Shown: piece by piece, positions 7,366-17,760 of the stretch | Position numbering within the stretch: the stretch's first letter is position 1 | How the letters are laid out: every line of letters begins with the position of its first letter | Origin: Vreelandella lionensis | GTDB lineage: Bacteria > Pseudomonadota > Gammaproteobacteria > Pseudomonadales > Halomonadaceae | Assembly: GCF_002087295.1 (NCBI RefSeq) | Contig: NZ_MWVI01000084.1 | Span: forward strand, 1-35,645 | Reading direction: 5' to 3' | DNA length: 35,645 nucleotides | Translations under genes and position numbers: made by a program | The notes under the pieces: model-generated | What the model was told of the DNA's origin: nothing | Databases searched by the model: none | The model's input: the letters and a program-made list of their open reading frames with translations, nothing else

Positions 7366-8624
7366 TGATGTGGCAACAGTCTTCCGGACATATTTTTAAG
7401 CAGCTACTGGTAGCGCTGACTCATAGTCCACTGGACTCATATAGCCATTGCTGGAGTGCAGCCGCACCCGGTTATAAAACACTTCGATATACTCGAAGAT
7501 GACTTGCTTCGCTTCAGCCCGCGTCTTGAAGTCTTCATGGTGAACAAGTTCCGTCTTTAGCGTGTGGAAGAAGCTTTCTGACGGGGCATTATCCCAGCAA
7601 TTTCCCTTACGACTCATACTGCACCGATAACCATGTTGCGTCAGCAGCTGCTGGAAGTTGTCCGATGCATACTGGCTGCCGCGGTCGCTATGAACCAGTA
7701 ATCCGGCCTTAGGCCTACGCTTCCAAATCGCCATGGTAAGCGCATCATTGACCAGCGAGGTCGGCATGCGACTATCCATTGACCAACCTACGACAGCGCG
7801 CGAATACAAGTCGATAAACACCGCTAGGTAAAGCCACCCCTCCCGCGTCGGTATGTAGGTGATATCCCCCACATAAGCCTGATCGGGCTTCTCCGTGGTG
7901 AAGTGTCGATCCAGCAGGTTGGGAGCAACGTGTTTATCATGTTTCGAGTTCGTTGTTGCCCTGAACTTGCGCCTTGTTTTGCACGCCAAGCCTTCCTCCT
8001 GCATTAATCGGCCAATGCGACGCCGACTGACTGATTCATTCTCTTCAGACAGCTTCTGCTGGAGACGTCGCGTCCCATACGTCGCTCGGCTGGCTTGATG
8101 GTGTTTATGAATGTTGGCCTTCAACGCTTCATCTCGCTGGTTTCTCAAGCTGGGCGGCCGTAATTGCCACTCGTAATAACCGCTTCGGGAAACGTCAAAC
8201 ACCCGACACATCAGAGCGATGCTGAATTCGCTCTGATGGTGCATGATAAAGGTGTATTTCAGCGTGATTCTTTGGCGAAGAAAGGCTGCCGCCTTTTTTA
8301 ACAGTTCCCGCTCCTCCTTGAGTCGGGCATTTTCACGACGCAGCTGTTTTAGCTCCTCATACAGATGCACGTCATTTACCTGCTTACCGGAGCCTGGCGG
8401 TGGTTCGCCGTGAAATTTATTGATCCAGGTATGCAGTGTATTGACGTTCACCCCCAGTTCCCGGGCGGACTGGGCAACTGGCTGATTCGATTCTATCGCC
8501 AGTTTGACGGCACCTTCTCTGAATTCGTCGGTATAAGAATTGGTTTTCTTCTGAGTCATGACACACCTCTATAAGCAGGAGATATTACCTGCCTCTGTGT
8601 GTCCGGGAAACTATAGCCACTTCA
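7366..8624 (-). mobile_element. Complete IS3-family insertion sequence (1259 bp)
   Basis: The two ends are imperfect inverted repeats: 7366-7390 begins TGATGTGGCAACAGT and ends CCGGACA, and the reverse complement of 8600-8624 begins TGAAGTGGCTATAGT and ends CCGGACA. The element begins TG and ends CA as usual for IS3 elements. The flanking trinucleotide GCT occurs on both sides (7363-7365 and 8625-8627), a 3-bp target duplication of the size expected for this family. It carries one transposase gene on the minus strand. It landed between the integrase remnant and the NasA-like gene. Confidence 0.88.
7396..8559 (-). CDS. IS3-family transposase, single-frame OrfAB
   Basis: Residues 1-95 form the OrfA part: helix-turn-helix [16 protein letters not shown] and [13 protein letters not shown], then the leucine-zipper-like [22 protein letters not shown]. 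Residues 115-385 form the OrfB part: [14 protein letters not shown], then the DDE integrase core with Asp in [10 protein letters not shown], Asp in VHSDRGSQY and Glu in [12 protein letters not shown]. In most IS3 elements these are two ORFs joined by programmed -1 frameshifting. Here the [10 protein letters not shown] junction is in one open frame. The alternative frame (AFFAKESR then stop) is still legible, so one extra base appears to have fused the two. All catalytic residues are present, so the enzyme may be active. Confidence 0.9.
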   Translation of the reverse strand: MTQKKTNSYTDEFREGAVKLAIESNQPVAQSARELGVNVNTLHTWINKFHGEPPPGSGKQVNDVHLYEELKQLRRENARLKEERELLKKAAAFLRQRITLKYTFIMHHQSEFSIALMCRVFDVSRSGYYEWQLRPPSLRNQRDEALKANIHKHHQASRATYGTRRLQQKLSEENESVSRRRIGRLMQEEGLACKTRRKFRATTNSKHDKHVAPNLLDRHFTTEKPDQAYVGDITYIPTREGWLYLAVFIDLYSRAVVGWSMDSRMPTSLVNDALTMAIWKRRPKAGLLVHSDRGSQYASDNFQQLLTQHGYRCSMSRKGNCWDNAPSESFFHTLKTELVHHEDFKTRAEAKQVIFEYIEVFYNRVRLHSSNGYMSPVDYESALPVAA

Positions 8625-8827
8625 GCTGACATAATGGCTCATCATTAGATGAAAACCTTATTCGAACACTTACATTGACCGCTTAGACAAACCCTTCAAA
8701 CCCCAAATACTAGACCAAACAGTGTCTAGAATACCTGGTCAGATTCAGCTAGACCGCTCCTGTTGAGATGGCCGTTATCTACTATGCTGCTCTCAGTTGT
8801 CACATACATGCATGTTAGGAGCCTGCC

Positions 8828-11658
8828 ATGACCGCACAATCCCGAGACAGTATCGACAATATCTGGGTTGATAGAACGCCCTACGTTGGCAAATGGCCCG
8901 ATCGCCCTGATTATCAGCTTGCCGACGAGCCTGAGCGCTGGGTGCAATCGGCCTGTGTATTGTGCTCGAACGGATGTGGGTTAGACATCGGCGTCAAGGA
9001 AGGAAAAATCGTCGCCGTGCGCGGTCGCACCGATGACCGGGTCAACCGAGGCCGGCTCGGGCCGAAGGGGATGCATGGCTGGATTGCCAACCACAGCGAT
9101 AATCGGCTCACTCAGCCGTTGATTCGCCGTGACAGCGGCCAACTGGAACCGGCTAGCTGGGACGAAGCGATGGAGCTGATCGTGCGCCGCTCAAAAGAGA
9201 TTTATGAGCAGTACACGGCTAATGCAATAGGCTTCTATACGTCGGGCCAGCTATTTCTGGAGGAGTACTATACCCTCGCCGTGATCGGTAAGGCTGGCCT
9301 CGGCACACCTCATATGGACGGTAATACCCGATTATGCACTGCAACCGCTGCGGCAGCGTTGAAGGAAAGCTTCGGCTCGGACGGTCAGCCGGGAAGCGAT
9401 ACCGATCTGGATATGACCGAGGGGATTCTTCACGTTGGCCATAACATTTCCAATACCCAGACTGTGTTGTGGATGCGGATTCTCGACCGGCTAAGTGGAC
9501 CCAACCCGCCCAAGCTGGTGGTAATCGATCCGCGGCGTACAGCCACTGCGGCCAAGGCGGACGTTCACCTGGCGCCACGGGTCGGCACCAACGTGCCGCT
9601 GCTCAACGGCCTGCTCCACCTGATTATTGAAGCGGGGCATATCGACCAGGACTTCATCGACAATCACACGATGGACTTCGACAAGCTCAGGCAAACGGTG
9701 GCGAAGTATTCGCCGGAGCGTGTCGAAGAACTGACTGACGTGCCGGTAGCTGACCTGCGTGCTGCTGCCACCATTCTCGGTGAGGTTAAAAGCTTGGTCT
9801 CTACTGTCTTGCAGGGCGTCTATCAGTCTAACCAGGCAACGGCCGCTGCGGTTCAGGTCAACAACATTAACCTCATCCGTGGCCTGAGCGGGAAGCCTGG
9901 CAGCGGTGTATTACAAATGAATGGCCAACCCACGGCACAGAACACGCGCGAGTGCGGTGCCGACGGCGACTTGCCGGCCTTTCGTAACTGGGAAAACCCG
10001 GACCATGCCCAGCAACTGGCGGATCTGTGGGAACATAGAAAAAGAACAGCTCCCCGCCTGGAAACCGCCGACCCATGCATTGGAGATCTTCCGCTACGCG
10101 GAAAAAGGTACTTTAAAGATGCTCTGGATCTCGGCCACCAATCCCGCCGTGTCGCTGCCGGACCTACATCGAGTACGCGCGATGCTCGCTCGCAAAGACC
10201 TCTTCGTGGTGGCTCAAGATGGTTTTCATACCGAGACGACCCTTCTGGCCGATGTCGTGCTGCCGGCAGCGATCTGGGGCGAGAAAACAGGCTGCTTCAC
10301 GAACGTCGACCGGACAGTGCATATTTCGCATAAGGCCATCGAGGCCCCCCGGCGAGGCGCGAGCCGACCTCGATATCTGGCTTGATTATGCACGCCGCAT
10401 GGATTTTCGAGACAAGGATGGCGAGCCGTTGATCAAGTGGAACACGCCCGAGGAAGCGTTTGATGCGTGGCGCGAATGTACGCGGGGCCAACTCTGCGAC
10501 TACACGGGCATGAGCTATGAGAAACTAAGCGGCGGCTCCGGTATCCACTGGCCGTGCAATGAGCAGTATCCGCACGGGCGCGAACACCTCTATTCCGACT
10601 ATGTTTTCCGTACATTCTACGACACAGCGGAGAACTTCGGTCATGACCTGGACACCGGTGCGGCCGTCACGCCCAAAACGTTTAAAGCGCTGAACCCCGC
10701 TGGCCGCGCTCTTTTGAAGGGCGCCGACTACGTTGTTCCTCACGAAATAGTCGATGAGGACTATCCGTTGCACTTGACCACCGGAAGAGTGGTGTTCCAA
10801 TTCCACACGCGAACCAAGACTGCCCATTCTCGCGAGCTGAACGAAGCTGCGCCGGATGCCTTTATCCAGCTTAATGGCGAAGATGCAGAGCGCCTGGGGA
10901 TCGAAGAAAGAGACATGTTGCAGATTGAGAGCCGGCGCGGGTGGGCCTACGCTCCAGCGCGTATTGGTGATATCGAGCCAGGCCATGTGTTCATGCCGTT
11001 TCACTATGGCTACTGGGACAATGACGAGCGGCCTCGAGCAGTCAACGAGATGACGCTGTATGAGTGGGATCCGGTGAGCAAACAGCCGTATTTCAAGTAC
11101 GCCGCGGTGCGTTTGCGAAAGATGCAACCGGGCGAGCCCTTCGAGATGGATGATCCGATGCGCGACGAGCATTTAAAGGAGGCTTCGGAGAACCCCAGGG
11201 CGCATGTGGCCGATTACCTCGGTCTGCTCGACGATAGCTCGCGCGCCACTGCTCAGGCGCTGTTCGCCGTGGCGGAAAAGCATAAAGCCGAGCCGGACAT
11301 TGGCGCGATATGCAAAATGCTAGCGCGCTTCTCACAAGAGCATTCCGAAGACTTGCAACCATGCATCCAGCGCTACGGCGAAACTCAGGAAAAGGAGGCA
11401 GATAAGCTGCTTGAGGTGCTTCAGCCGAGCCACCATAAGGGCCCTCTTTCGCTACTGCGTGATTTGCATGATTGCTGGTTGCTGGCACAGGAATCGCATA
11501 TATCGATCGTTGTGTTGAAGCAAGCTACGCAGGCGCTGCGCGACGACGAAATGATGGAGCTATTGCAGCGCATGTCGGAGCATAACAGTCGGCAATTGGC
11601 CTGGCTGAAGACGCGAATCAAGCAGACCGCTCCGCAAAGTCTGATAGTGCCAAGTTGA
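8828..11658 (+). pseudogene. NasA-like molybdopterin oxidoreductase, two frameshifts
   Basis: ATG 8828 follows GGAG by 8 bases. The N-terminus has an iron-sulfur-like motif CVLCSNGC (Cys43, 46, 50). The fourth Cys position is replaced by GRLGPKG (residues 75-81). The molybdenum region reads NTRLCTATA with a likely Cys ligand at 170. Bis-MGD-binding segments follow (GHNISNTQTVLW, VVIDPRRT, LSGKPGSGVLQMNGQ). Frameshifts near 10035 and 10350 interrupt an otherwise continuous match. The last part contains the MGD-binding C-domain (TTGRVVFQFHTRTKT, FMPFHYGYWDND), then an extra all-helical region of about 150 residues. The family includes assimilatory nitrate reductases and related enzymes; the reaction here is not certain. 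It overlaps the HPP gene by TGATG (11656-11660), indicating coupling. Confidence 0.75.
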
Positions 11659-11966
11659 TGGGCGAGGATACGAAGAATGGAAAGCCATTTGGCGGACCGG
11701 AGTGGTTCTGGTCCCCGGTCACCGCTGCATTCACGACGCTATTGATCGGGGGTGTAGCGGTCATCGCCGCTCAACCCTGGCTATTCCCCAGCCTGGGTCC
11801 GAGCATTTTCCTGCATGTGCACAAGCCCAACCTAGAGTCGGCCAGGCTTTACAACACGGTGATGGGGCATTTGATTGGCGTGGCCGCAGGCGAAGTCGGT
11901 GTTCTACTGACCGGGGCGAGCCAGGCCCCATCGGTGCTGTCGAGCCAGACCATGCCCGAAAGCTAG
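11658..11966 (+). pseudogene. HPP-family membrane protein, N-terminal half only
   Basis: ATG 11658 overlaps the stop of the oxidoreductase. The residues EWFWSPVTAAFTTLLIGGVAVI, PWLFPSLGPSIFLHVHKP and NTVMGHLIGVAAGEVGVLL match the first half of HPP-family proteins, which have four membrane helices. After PSVLSSQTM the frame runs out at TAG 11964-11966. The missing second half (VVASAIAMGICLLVQ, SHPPAAATALLIALGG) is found at 17735-18003, starting at the same PSVLSSQTM-coding bases. Some HPP proteins are described as nitrite transporters, which would suit a NasA-like partner, but that is inference. Loss of function is expected. Confidence 0.75.
11929..11954 (+). repeat. 26-bp direct repeat, copy 1 (breakpoint of the HPP gene)
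   Basis: The sequence starting CATCGGTGCTGTCGAGCC and ending ACCATG is identical at 17735-17760. Here it is the last HPP-coding stretch before the gene breaks off. Confidence 0.9.
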
Positions 11967-12024
11967 ATACCGATACCCTGTCGATGGCTGCCTGGAAGCT
12001 CAGGCGGCTTTTTGTAGTGTTTCC
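11959..12024 (+). repeat. 66-bp direct repeat with terminator, copy 1
   Basis: It begins AAAGCTAGATACC and contains the hairpin CCTG-GAAGCT-CAGG followed by CGGCTTTTT. It matches 18197-18262 at about 85 percent by eye. It lies only 4 bases after the 26-bp repeat, whereas in copy 2 the two repeats are 436 bases apart. The hairpin with its T run looks like an intrinsic terminator. Confidence 0.8.
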
Positions 12025-12283
12025 TATATTCTCTTTGTAAGGATCCTGGACGGGGGGAATGACAATGCGGAGTCAAGTAGGTGAACAAGCGATGACACCT
12101 TGATGCTGGACAGCGTACGGTTACCTATATATATGAATAGCGGTTTTTTAGCGGTATGTGGAGGATTAAGCACATATCTTATTGGCAGGTGGTAAAAGCT
12201 GAACTAGCCTCAACGATAGTGGACTTGTTGCTTGCTAAAAAAGTGGCCGCGACTCAGGAAGAGACCAGGGCAAGGAGCTTACA
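12025..12283 (+). promoter_or_regulatory. Non-coding leader upstream of fdhD
   Basis: I see no gene here. It is AT-rich around 12120-12180 (TATATATATGAATAG) and ends with AAGGAG (12271-12276) in front of the fdhD start, so it must hold the fdhD promoter. No specific box can be called. Confidence 0.35.
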
Positions 12284-13150
12284 ATGGATATAGCGAGGAA
12301 CGCGCACGAATACGGCGATATTCATTTGGATATCCTCACCTTAGACGCCAAAGGTATCACCGCCAGAGAGGACGCTTTGGCCATCGAAGAGGCGTTGGAA
12401 ATCCGCCTATCGGGTGCCGAACCTGTTATCACTATGCGAACACCAGGCCACGATCGAGAACTGGCCGCCGGATTAATGCTAAGCGAGGGGCTCGCGCGTA
12501 CTAAGGATGACTTTGAAGTTATCGACCATCTAGTCGGGCAGCCCAATGTACTGCAAGTAGTGCTTAAGCGCGTTAATGCCACTAAGGCCGAACGCTTGGA
12601 GCGTTCATCTCTCTCTAACAGCGCCTGTGGCGTATGCGGTAAGAAAAAGCTGAATCTTGAGGCTATGCAGGGGCTGCCACCTTTAGCATTTTCCAATCAG
12701 TTGAGTCGACAACTGCTCTCTTCGTTGCCAGCAGAGCTACACAAGCATCAAACACTCTTCGAGCAATCCGGCGGGTTACACGCCGCTGCCCTGTTTGATA
12801 CCAGTGGGCAACTACTGGTATTACGAGAAGATGTTGGACGTCATAATGCGGTGGACAAATTGAATGGATGGGCAGTATTGAATAATCAGCTGCCGCTTTC
12901 TGTTCGCATCATTCTACTAAGTGGACGAGCTAGTTTCGAGCTCATTCAGAAATGTATCATGGCGCGGGTGTCGGTTGTATGCGCGATTTCCGCCCCCAGC
13001 AGTTATGCGGTGCGGCTGGCAAGAGAGTTCGGTATAACACTGGTAGGATTTCTGCGCGAGGGTCGTTTTAATATTTACTCAGGCTCGGAGCGGATTCTCG
13101 GACCCTCTTATGTGTTGCCCAATAGTGCCGTCAACAAACGCTCAGCCTAG
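12284..13150 (+). CDS. fdhD: FdhD, formate dehydrogenase sulfurtransferase (288 aa)
   Basis: ATG 12284 is preceded by AAGGAG with seven-base spacing. FdhD passes sulfur from the cysteine desulfurase to the molybdenum cofactor of formate dehydrogenase, without which the enzyme is inactive. Family marks are the loop CGVCGKKKLNLE (Cys115 and Cys118, the persulfide-carrying pair), SGAEPVITMRTPGHDRELAAGLMLSEG, SGGLHAAALFDTSGQLL, REDVGRHNAVDKLNGWAV and LSGRASFELIQKCIMA. The length is normal and the frame intact. It is cytoplasmic. It converges on the DUF1641 gene (32 bases between the stops) and lies about 0.6 kb from the formate dehydrogenase gene it should serve. The NasA-like enzyme upstream could be a second client, but that is speculation. 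Confidence 0.95.
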   Translation: MDIARNAHEYGDIHLDILTLDAKGITAREDALAIEEALEIRLSGAEPVITMRTPGHDRELAAGLMLSEGLARTKDDFEVIDHLVGQPNVLQVVLKRVNATKAERLERSSLSNSACGVCGKKKLNLEAMQGLPPLAFSNQLSRQLLSSLPAELHKHQTLFEQSGGLHAAALFDTSGQLLVLREDVGRHNAVDKLNGWAVLNNQLPLSVRIILLSGRASFELIQKCIMARVSVVCAISAPSSYAVRLAREFGITLVGFLREGRFNIYSGSERILGPSYVLPNSAVNKRSA

Positions 13151-13182
13151 TCTGGGCACTCATTTACCAGCGTGTTCGTGGT

Positions 13183-13710
13183 TTATGGTCCCTCTGTCGC
13201 CTTGCCGGTAAAGTCGGTGACTGGCTTGTCGATAGGCTTGTCGAGCCGCTCGGAAAAAGCTCTTAACCCCGCCAGTAGTGGCTGGATGGCATGCCAGAGT
13301 TCATCGTCGTGCAGCAGCTTATGCAGGCCGCGGATACCTGGTGCTTCTTTGTTGTCAGTTTCTTCAGCGGTCTTTGCGTCACTCTTTTCACTACTCTTTT
13401 CATTACCATGATAGCTGCTGACCTCGCCCATCCCCTCCTTAATCGCGAACATCACTTGGTAAAAACGATCCGGGGGGATGGAGGACAAGGTCATCGCCAT
13501 GATCGAGATATATTGAATAGCGTTGAGAGACCCTTCTTTACTCAGTCCGTTAACCAAGATACGAATAATATCGGAATTGGCGGCCACCATATCGTTAGTA
13601 AAGCGCAGCACCCCATGCTCATGTAGGGTCTGAAGCAGGGTCTCTAACTCTTCGTGAGCATCAGGGCCTATCTTTGGCGGCGTCACGTCCTGGGAGATTC
13701 GTTCGGCCAT
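13183..13710 (-). CDS. DUF1641 protein, formate dehydrogenase partner (175 aa)
   Basis: I choose ATG 13710 (MAERISQDVTPP): it overlaps the stop of the formate dehydrogenase gene (TAATG) and follows GAGGAAA. The ORF open from 13770 adds 20 unlikely residues. The body holds the DUF1641 core LLQTLHEHGVLRFTNDMVAA and LVNGLSKEGSLNAIQYISIMA, then a charged Lys/Glu/Ser-rich linker and a second helical piece GIRGLHKLLHDDELWHAIQPLL. DUF1641 genes habitually follow YjgC/YrhE-type formate dehydrogenases, as here. The protein is soluble and its precise job is unknown; an accessory subunit is a common assumption. Confidence 0.85.
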   Translation of the reverse strand: MAERISQDVTPPKIGPDAHEELETLLQTLHEHGVLRFTNDMVAANSDIIRILVNGLSKEGSLNAIQYISIMAMTLSSIPPDRFYQVMFAIKEGMGEVSSYHGNEKSSEKSDAKTAEETDNKEAPGIRGLHKLLHDDELWHAIQPLLAGLRAFSERLDKPIDKPVTDFTGKATEGP

Positions 13711-16677
13711 TACATTTTCCTCGGATTGGTTTGCTGGGCGGGCGGTAACCGATAATCTTCTTGCGTCCACTTGACCGCAACCGCTACGCCTTGATTAGGC
13801 GTGCGCCGCCCGAAGCGATAGTTAGTACTGGGTAGTGGCGGTTCTGTGCGCTTGTCGAGCACCTCAAGTTTGACGGCTGTCTCCTTGTAGGCCGGCGGTT
13901 TGTACAACGGGGTCGTTATGTTCGCCCGTTAGGGCGTTCACTCCCGGCTTGCCGAAATGGATTGGCATGAACAGGGTCTTGCCAGCCACACGGTCAGTAA
14001 TTAACGCTGGGAAATCGATACTGCCGCGTCGTGAAGTAATCCGTACCCAAGTGCCTTCCTTGATGCCCCGCTCGGCGGCAAGTTCAGGGCTAACTTCGAC
14101 AAAGCCATGCGGGGCCTGATCCCAGATGCCTTCCGATCGGCCTGTCTGATTGGCCCCTTGGAATTGTTCAAGTATCCGACCATTATCGAGTGATAAATCA
14201 TATTCCGCATCGGTAGCTTCTTCAGGCTCCTTCCACTCCATCGGGAAAAGGTTGGCCTTGCCGTCTTCTGTATGAAATCCATCGGTATACAGAAGGGGTG
14301 TATCAGTACCATCCGCAGCTACTGGCCACGACAGGGATTTCCAGCCCTCCAGGCGTTCGTAGGTGACGCCAGCGAACATCGGCGAGATAGAGGCGCACTC
14401 TTGCATAATCTGAGAAGGGTGTGTGTAACCCCAATCATGGCCCATACGAGCGGCCAAGTCGGTAAGGATACGCTAATCAGGACGACTGTCACCAAGTGGT
14501 GGCAGCACTTCATAGAAGCGTTGGATACGCCGTTCCGTATTGACAAATGTTCCGTCTTTTTCAACGCTAGGGCAGGCGGGCAGCACTACATCAGCAAACT
14601 CCGCAGTACGGCTTAAAAAGATATCCTGCACCACCATAAAATCAAGATGTTCAAAGGCGGAATGTACGTTATGAGTATTGGCATCGGAAAAAGCAGTTTC
14701 CTCGCCAATCACATACATCGCTTTGATATCGCCCTGGTCGGCCGATTGCACCATGAGGAAATTGCCTTCACCGACCTCATTAGAGGGCTGGCTCGGATCG
14801 ACGCCCCAGCCTTTAGCCCAGCGCTGTCGTGCGCTCTCATCGGTGACTTTATCATAGCCGCGGTACATATTGCGTAGGCAGCCAAAATCTCTCGCACCCT
14901 GCACATTATTATGGCCACGCATAGGGTAACCGCCAGTGCCGGGCTTGCCATAATTACCTGTTACCAGTAGTAAGTTGGAAAGTGCAGTACTAGTATCCGA
15001 GCCGTGGGAGTGCTGGGTGCTTCCCATCGCCCACAGCAGGCAGACGTTTTTTGCCCGGCCAATCATTTCGGCGGTGTTGATTAGCTCCTGCTTGGAAATC
15101 CCTGTCTTGAATTCGGCGAAATCCAAGGTGAATGGCTCCAATGAGCGGCGGTACTCCTCCACGTTATTGACCCATCTTCCCAGAAAATCCAGGTCCGCTA
15201 AGTGGTTATCGCACATATAACGCGACAGAGCCGAAGCCCAAATAAGGTCAGTGCTGGCATTGGGGCGTAGAAAAATATCAGCGCGTTCGGCCATCTCGTG
15301 CTTGCGTGGGTCCATGACGATCAATTTTTGGCCGCGTAGTTTTTGCGCAGCTTTAATCTTTGAAGCAATCACAGGATGGTTTTCGGCCGTATTGCTACCC
15401 ACTAACACGACCACCTCAGCTTGCTCAATATCTTTGATGGTACCGGCGTCTCCACCGTAGCCGACAGTGCGAAACAAGCCTTTAGTGGCGGGGTTTTTGC
15501 AATAGCGCGATGAGTTATCGACACTGTTAGTGCCGATGATCAAACGAGCGATTTTCTGAGTTAGGTAAGCTTCTTCATTGCTGGCCTTACTTGAGCCAAT
15601 AAAACCCAGACTGTTAGAACCATGCGTGTCGCGGACTTCAAGCAACCTGCGAGCTACGAGATCTAATGCTTCCTCCCAACTGGCTTCACGAAAGCGGCCA
15701 TTCTCACGGATCAGTGGAGTGGTCAGTCGTTTCTCGCTATTAACGAAATCCCAGGCAAATTTACCTTTAATACAGGTAGAAATACCGTTGGCAGGAGCGT
15801 CAGGGGAAGGTTGAACCTTGAGGATATGACGATCGCGCGTCCACATTTCAAATGAGCAACCGACGCCACAATAGGTACAGACCGTTTTAGTGCGTTTGAT
15901 GCCGGGCTGGCGCCAAGCTGAATCTATTTCCGAAATCCCTGTGATGGGCTTAGCGCTGATGGTCGTTTCGATTTTCTTGACGATTTCGATCATCGGCCGT
16001 TTAAGTGACCATGGCATGGAGGTAAGCGGACCCGCATGCTCATCCATGCTATTTTCCATCAGTGCGTTGCAAGGGCAAACAGTGACGCAATGTCCACAAT
16101 GAACGCAGCTTGAATCATTGATTTCCTTGCCGCCATCCCAAAGTACGCGAGGGTTTTCACTGGCGTAGTCAATGCTTAAGGTTTCATTGACTTCGATGTT
16201 CTGACACGCTTCGACACAACGGCCACACAGAATGCATTGGTCAGGATCGTAGGTATAAAACGGACTAGTAGTGTCTTTAGCATGCGGTTTAGGTTGAAAC
16301 TCATAACGTTGAATGGGGATATCCATTTCCACCACTGCGTTATGCAGGCTGCAATCGCCATTATTGTTTTCACATACCGTACAGTACAGCTCATGCTTGC
16401 TAAGCAGGCGATCCATTCCTTCGTGGCGTGCTGCAACAGCCTGTGGATCACGGCTGGAAATTTGCATCCCTTCTTGGGTACGCAGCGCGCAGCCTCGTTT
16501 TAGCTCTCCATTGACTTCGACCCAGCAGGCATCGCAGGTTTCAATCGCCCCTAGCGAGGGATGATAACAAACACTTGGCAAAGCGATGCCATGACCTTCT
16601 AGAAAGTCGATCAATGGCTCATCGGCGATGCCTCTTATTTCTTCTCCATCGAAAATGATCGTGCACGGCTGGCTCAT
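13710..16677 (-). pseudogene. fdhF: Formate dehydrogenase alpha subunit (YrhE/YjgC type), one stop and one frameshift
   Basis: ATG 16677 follows GGAGGA. The order of domains is a 2Fe-2S ferredoxin-like domain (Cys37, 48, 51, 63), a His-Cys3 cluster (His95, Cys99, 102, 109), two 4Fe-4S motifs (CILCGRCVEAC 148-158 and CVHCGHCVTVC 191-201), then the molybdopterin core with CTYCGVGC (267-274) plus Cys302. The catalytic position is SSRYCKNPATKG (Cys393), so it uses cysteine and not selenocysteine. It should oxidise formate in the cytoplasm. At 14473 a TAG replaces the expected Trp in PDWRIL, and the same frame continues afterwards. Near 13905 a frameshift precedes the true C-terminus (AYKETAVKLEVLDKRTEPP... 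NPRKM, ending 13710-13712). All cofactor ligands precede the stop, but the MGD-binding end is lost. Confidence 0.85.
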
Positions 16678-16767
16678 ATGGGCATTCCTCCATGAATTCT
16701 TTATTTTTAATATGCAGCTCTACCTCTGTGTCGATTCGCATACATAACTTGAAACATAGTCAAGAAG

Positions 16768-16794
16768 CCTTGGGTTGCACAAGTTTAACCAAGG
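16768..16794 (+). promoter_or_regulatory. Inverted repeat between fdhF and the SDR gene
   Basis: CCTTGGGTT - 10 bases - AACCAAGG is an inverted repeat with one bulged base, lying about 90 bases upstream of fdhF and 107 upstream of the divergent SDR gene. Its position fits a regulator site or a hairpin; no regulator gene is present nearby. Confidence 0.3.
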
Positions 16795-16900
16795 GATTGA
16801 ATGTATATTAAGGGCACGTCTTGTGGGTTATTCCAGGTCAGTAGCGCTATTATCACCTAGGCTTGGTAGGACACATTAGGAAAGGAAGCGAGGGACAAAA

Positions 16901-17564
16901 ATGAAATCGGCAGTTGTCGTTACGGGTGTCAACCGCGGTGTAGGTTTGGTGCTCGCAGAACACTATTTTGATGCTGGATGGCGAGTGTTCGGTGCCTGCC
17001 GCCAGTCGTCGGAAGAACTAGATCGCGAGGCCGATCAGGTGAATGAGGGCATTGATGACACCCGGCCTGGCGACGTCGCCCGGCTGGTCGAGGAGCTTAA
17101 GGGCCACGAGGTAGATCTATTAATTAACAACGCGGACTGCTTCGCGATGAGTTACTAGGTGGTGTTGATTTCGATAGTCGCCGCGAGCAGATAGAAATCA
17201 CCGTCTATGCGCCACAGCGAGTAGTGGAAGCGCTACTACCAAATCTTAAAAAGGGTAGAAGTTCGCTAATATCACTAGCCACATGGGCTCACTAGCGGAT
17301 AACGACTCCGGTGGGTGCTAGGGTTACCGAGCCTCTAAAGCTGCTTTCAATGCGTTTGGTAAATCGTTGGCGATGGACTTGAGGTCGTTGGGTATTGCCG
17401 TGGCTCACCTTCATCCCAGCTATGTGAAAACACGCATGGTTAATTCTGGTGGATTGATCAGTCCACAAGAGGCTGCATTGGGCATTGCCGCACGTATTGA
17501 AGCGCTGACACTAGATAACAATGGTGGGTTATGGCATAGCAATGGGGAGTCACTCCCTTGGTAA
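16901..17564 (+). pseudogene. Short-chain dehydrogenase/reductase, decayed
   Basis: ATG 16901 follows AGGAAAGGAAGCGAGG. The Rossmann start VVVTGVNRGVGLVLAEHYFDAGWRVF has the TGxxxGxG motif of the SDR family, and LLINNAD keeps most of NNAG. A stop follows near 17157. Downstream frames show YAPQRVVEALLPNLKKG, HMGSLADNDSGG, GYRASKAAFNAFGKSLAMDL with the YxxxK catalytic motif, and HPSYVKTRM. At least two frameshifts (near 17155 and 17272) and an in-frame TAG at about 17320 break it. SDRs of this class are NAD(P)-dependent oxidoreductases in the cytoplasm; the substrate is unknown. Normal length would be about 220 residues. Confidence 0.75.
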
Positions 17565-17734
17565 AGGCGGGCGCGATGAACGTGAACGTTATATTCTCGC
17601 GTGGGCTACCTAGCGGGCGAGGCCTGTAGCATGTGATTAATGTTTTTGATCAGCCACCCGTGTCCGTGGACAAATGACGTCTACCGACACTCCTTGCCGA
17701 TTGAGTACACAGCTTAACCGGCTCCTCGTATGGG

Positions 17735-17760
17735 CATCGGTGCTGTCGAGCCAGACCATG
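17735..17760 (+). repeat. 26-bp direct repeat, copy 2
   Basis: It is identical to 11929-11954 and marks the resumption of the interrupted HPP gene. Confidence 0.9.

Noticed and set aside
10525..11172. Long minus-strand ORF of 215 aa inside the NasA-like gene
   Set aside because: It is antisense to strongly conserved oxidoreductase coding sequence; a shadow ORF of GC-rich DNA.
11929..17760. 26-bp direct repeats as attachment sites of an integrative element
   Set aside because: No integrase lies inside the interval, and the nearby 66-bp repeat points to duplication and deletion. The repeat is plain HPP coding sequence.
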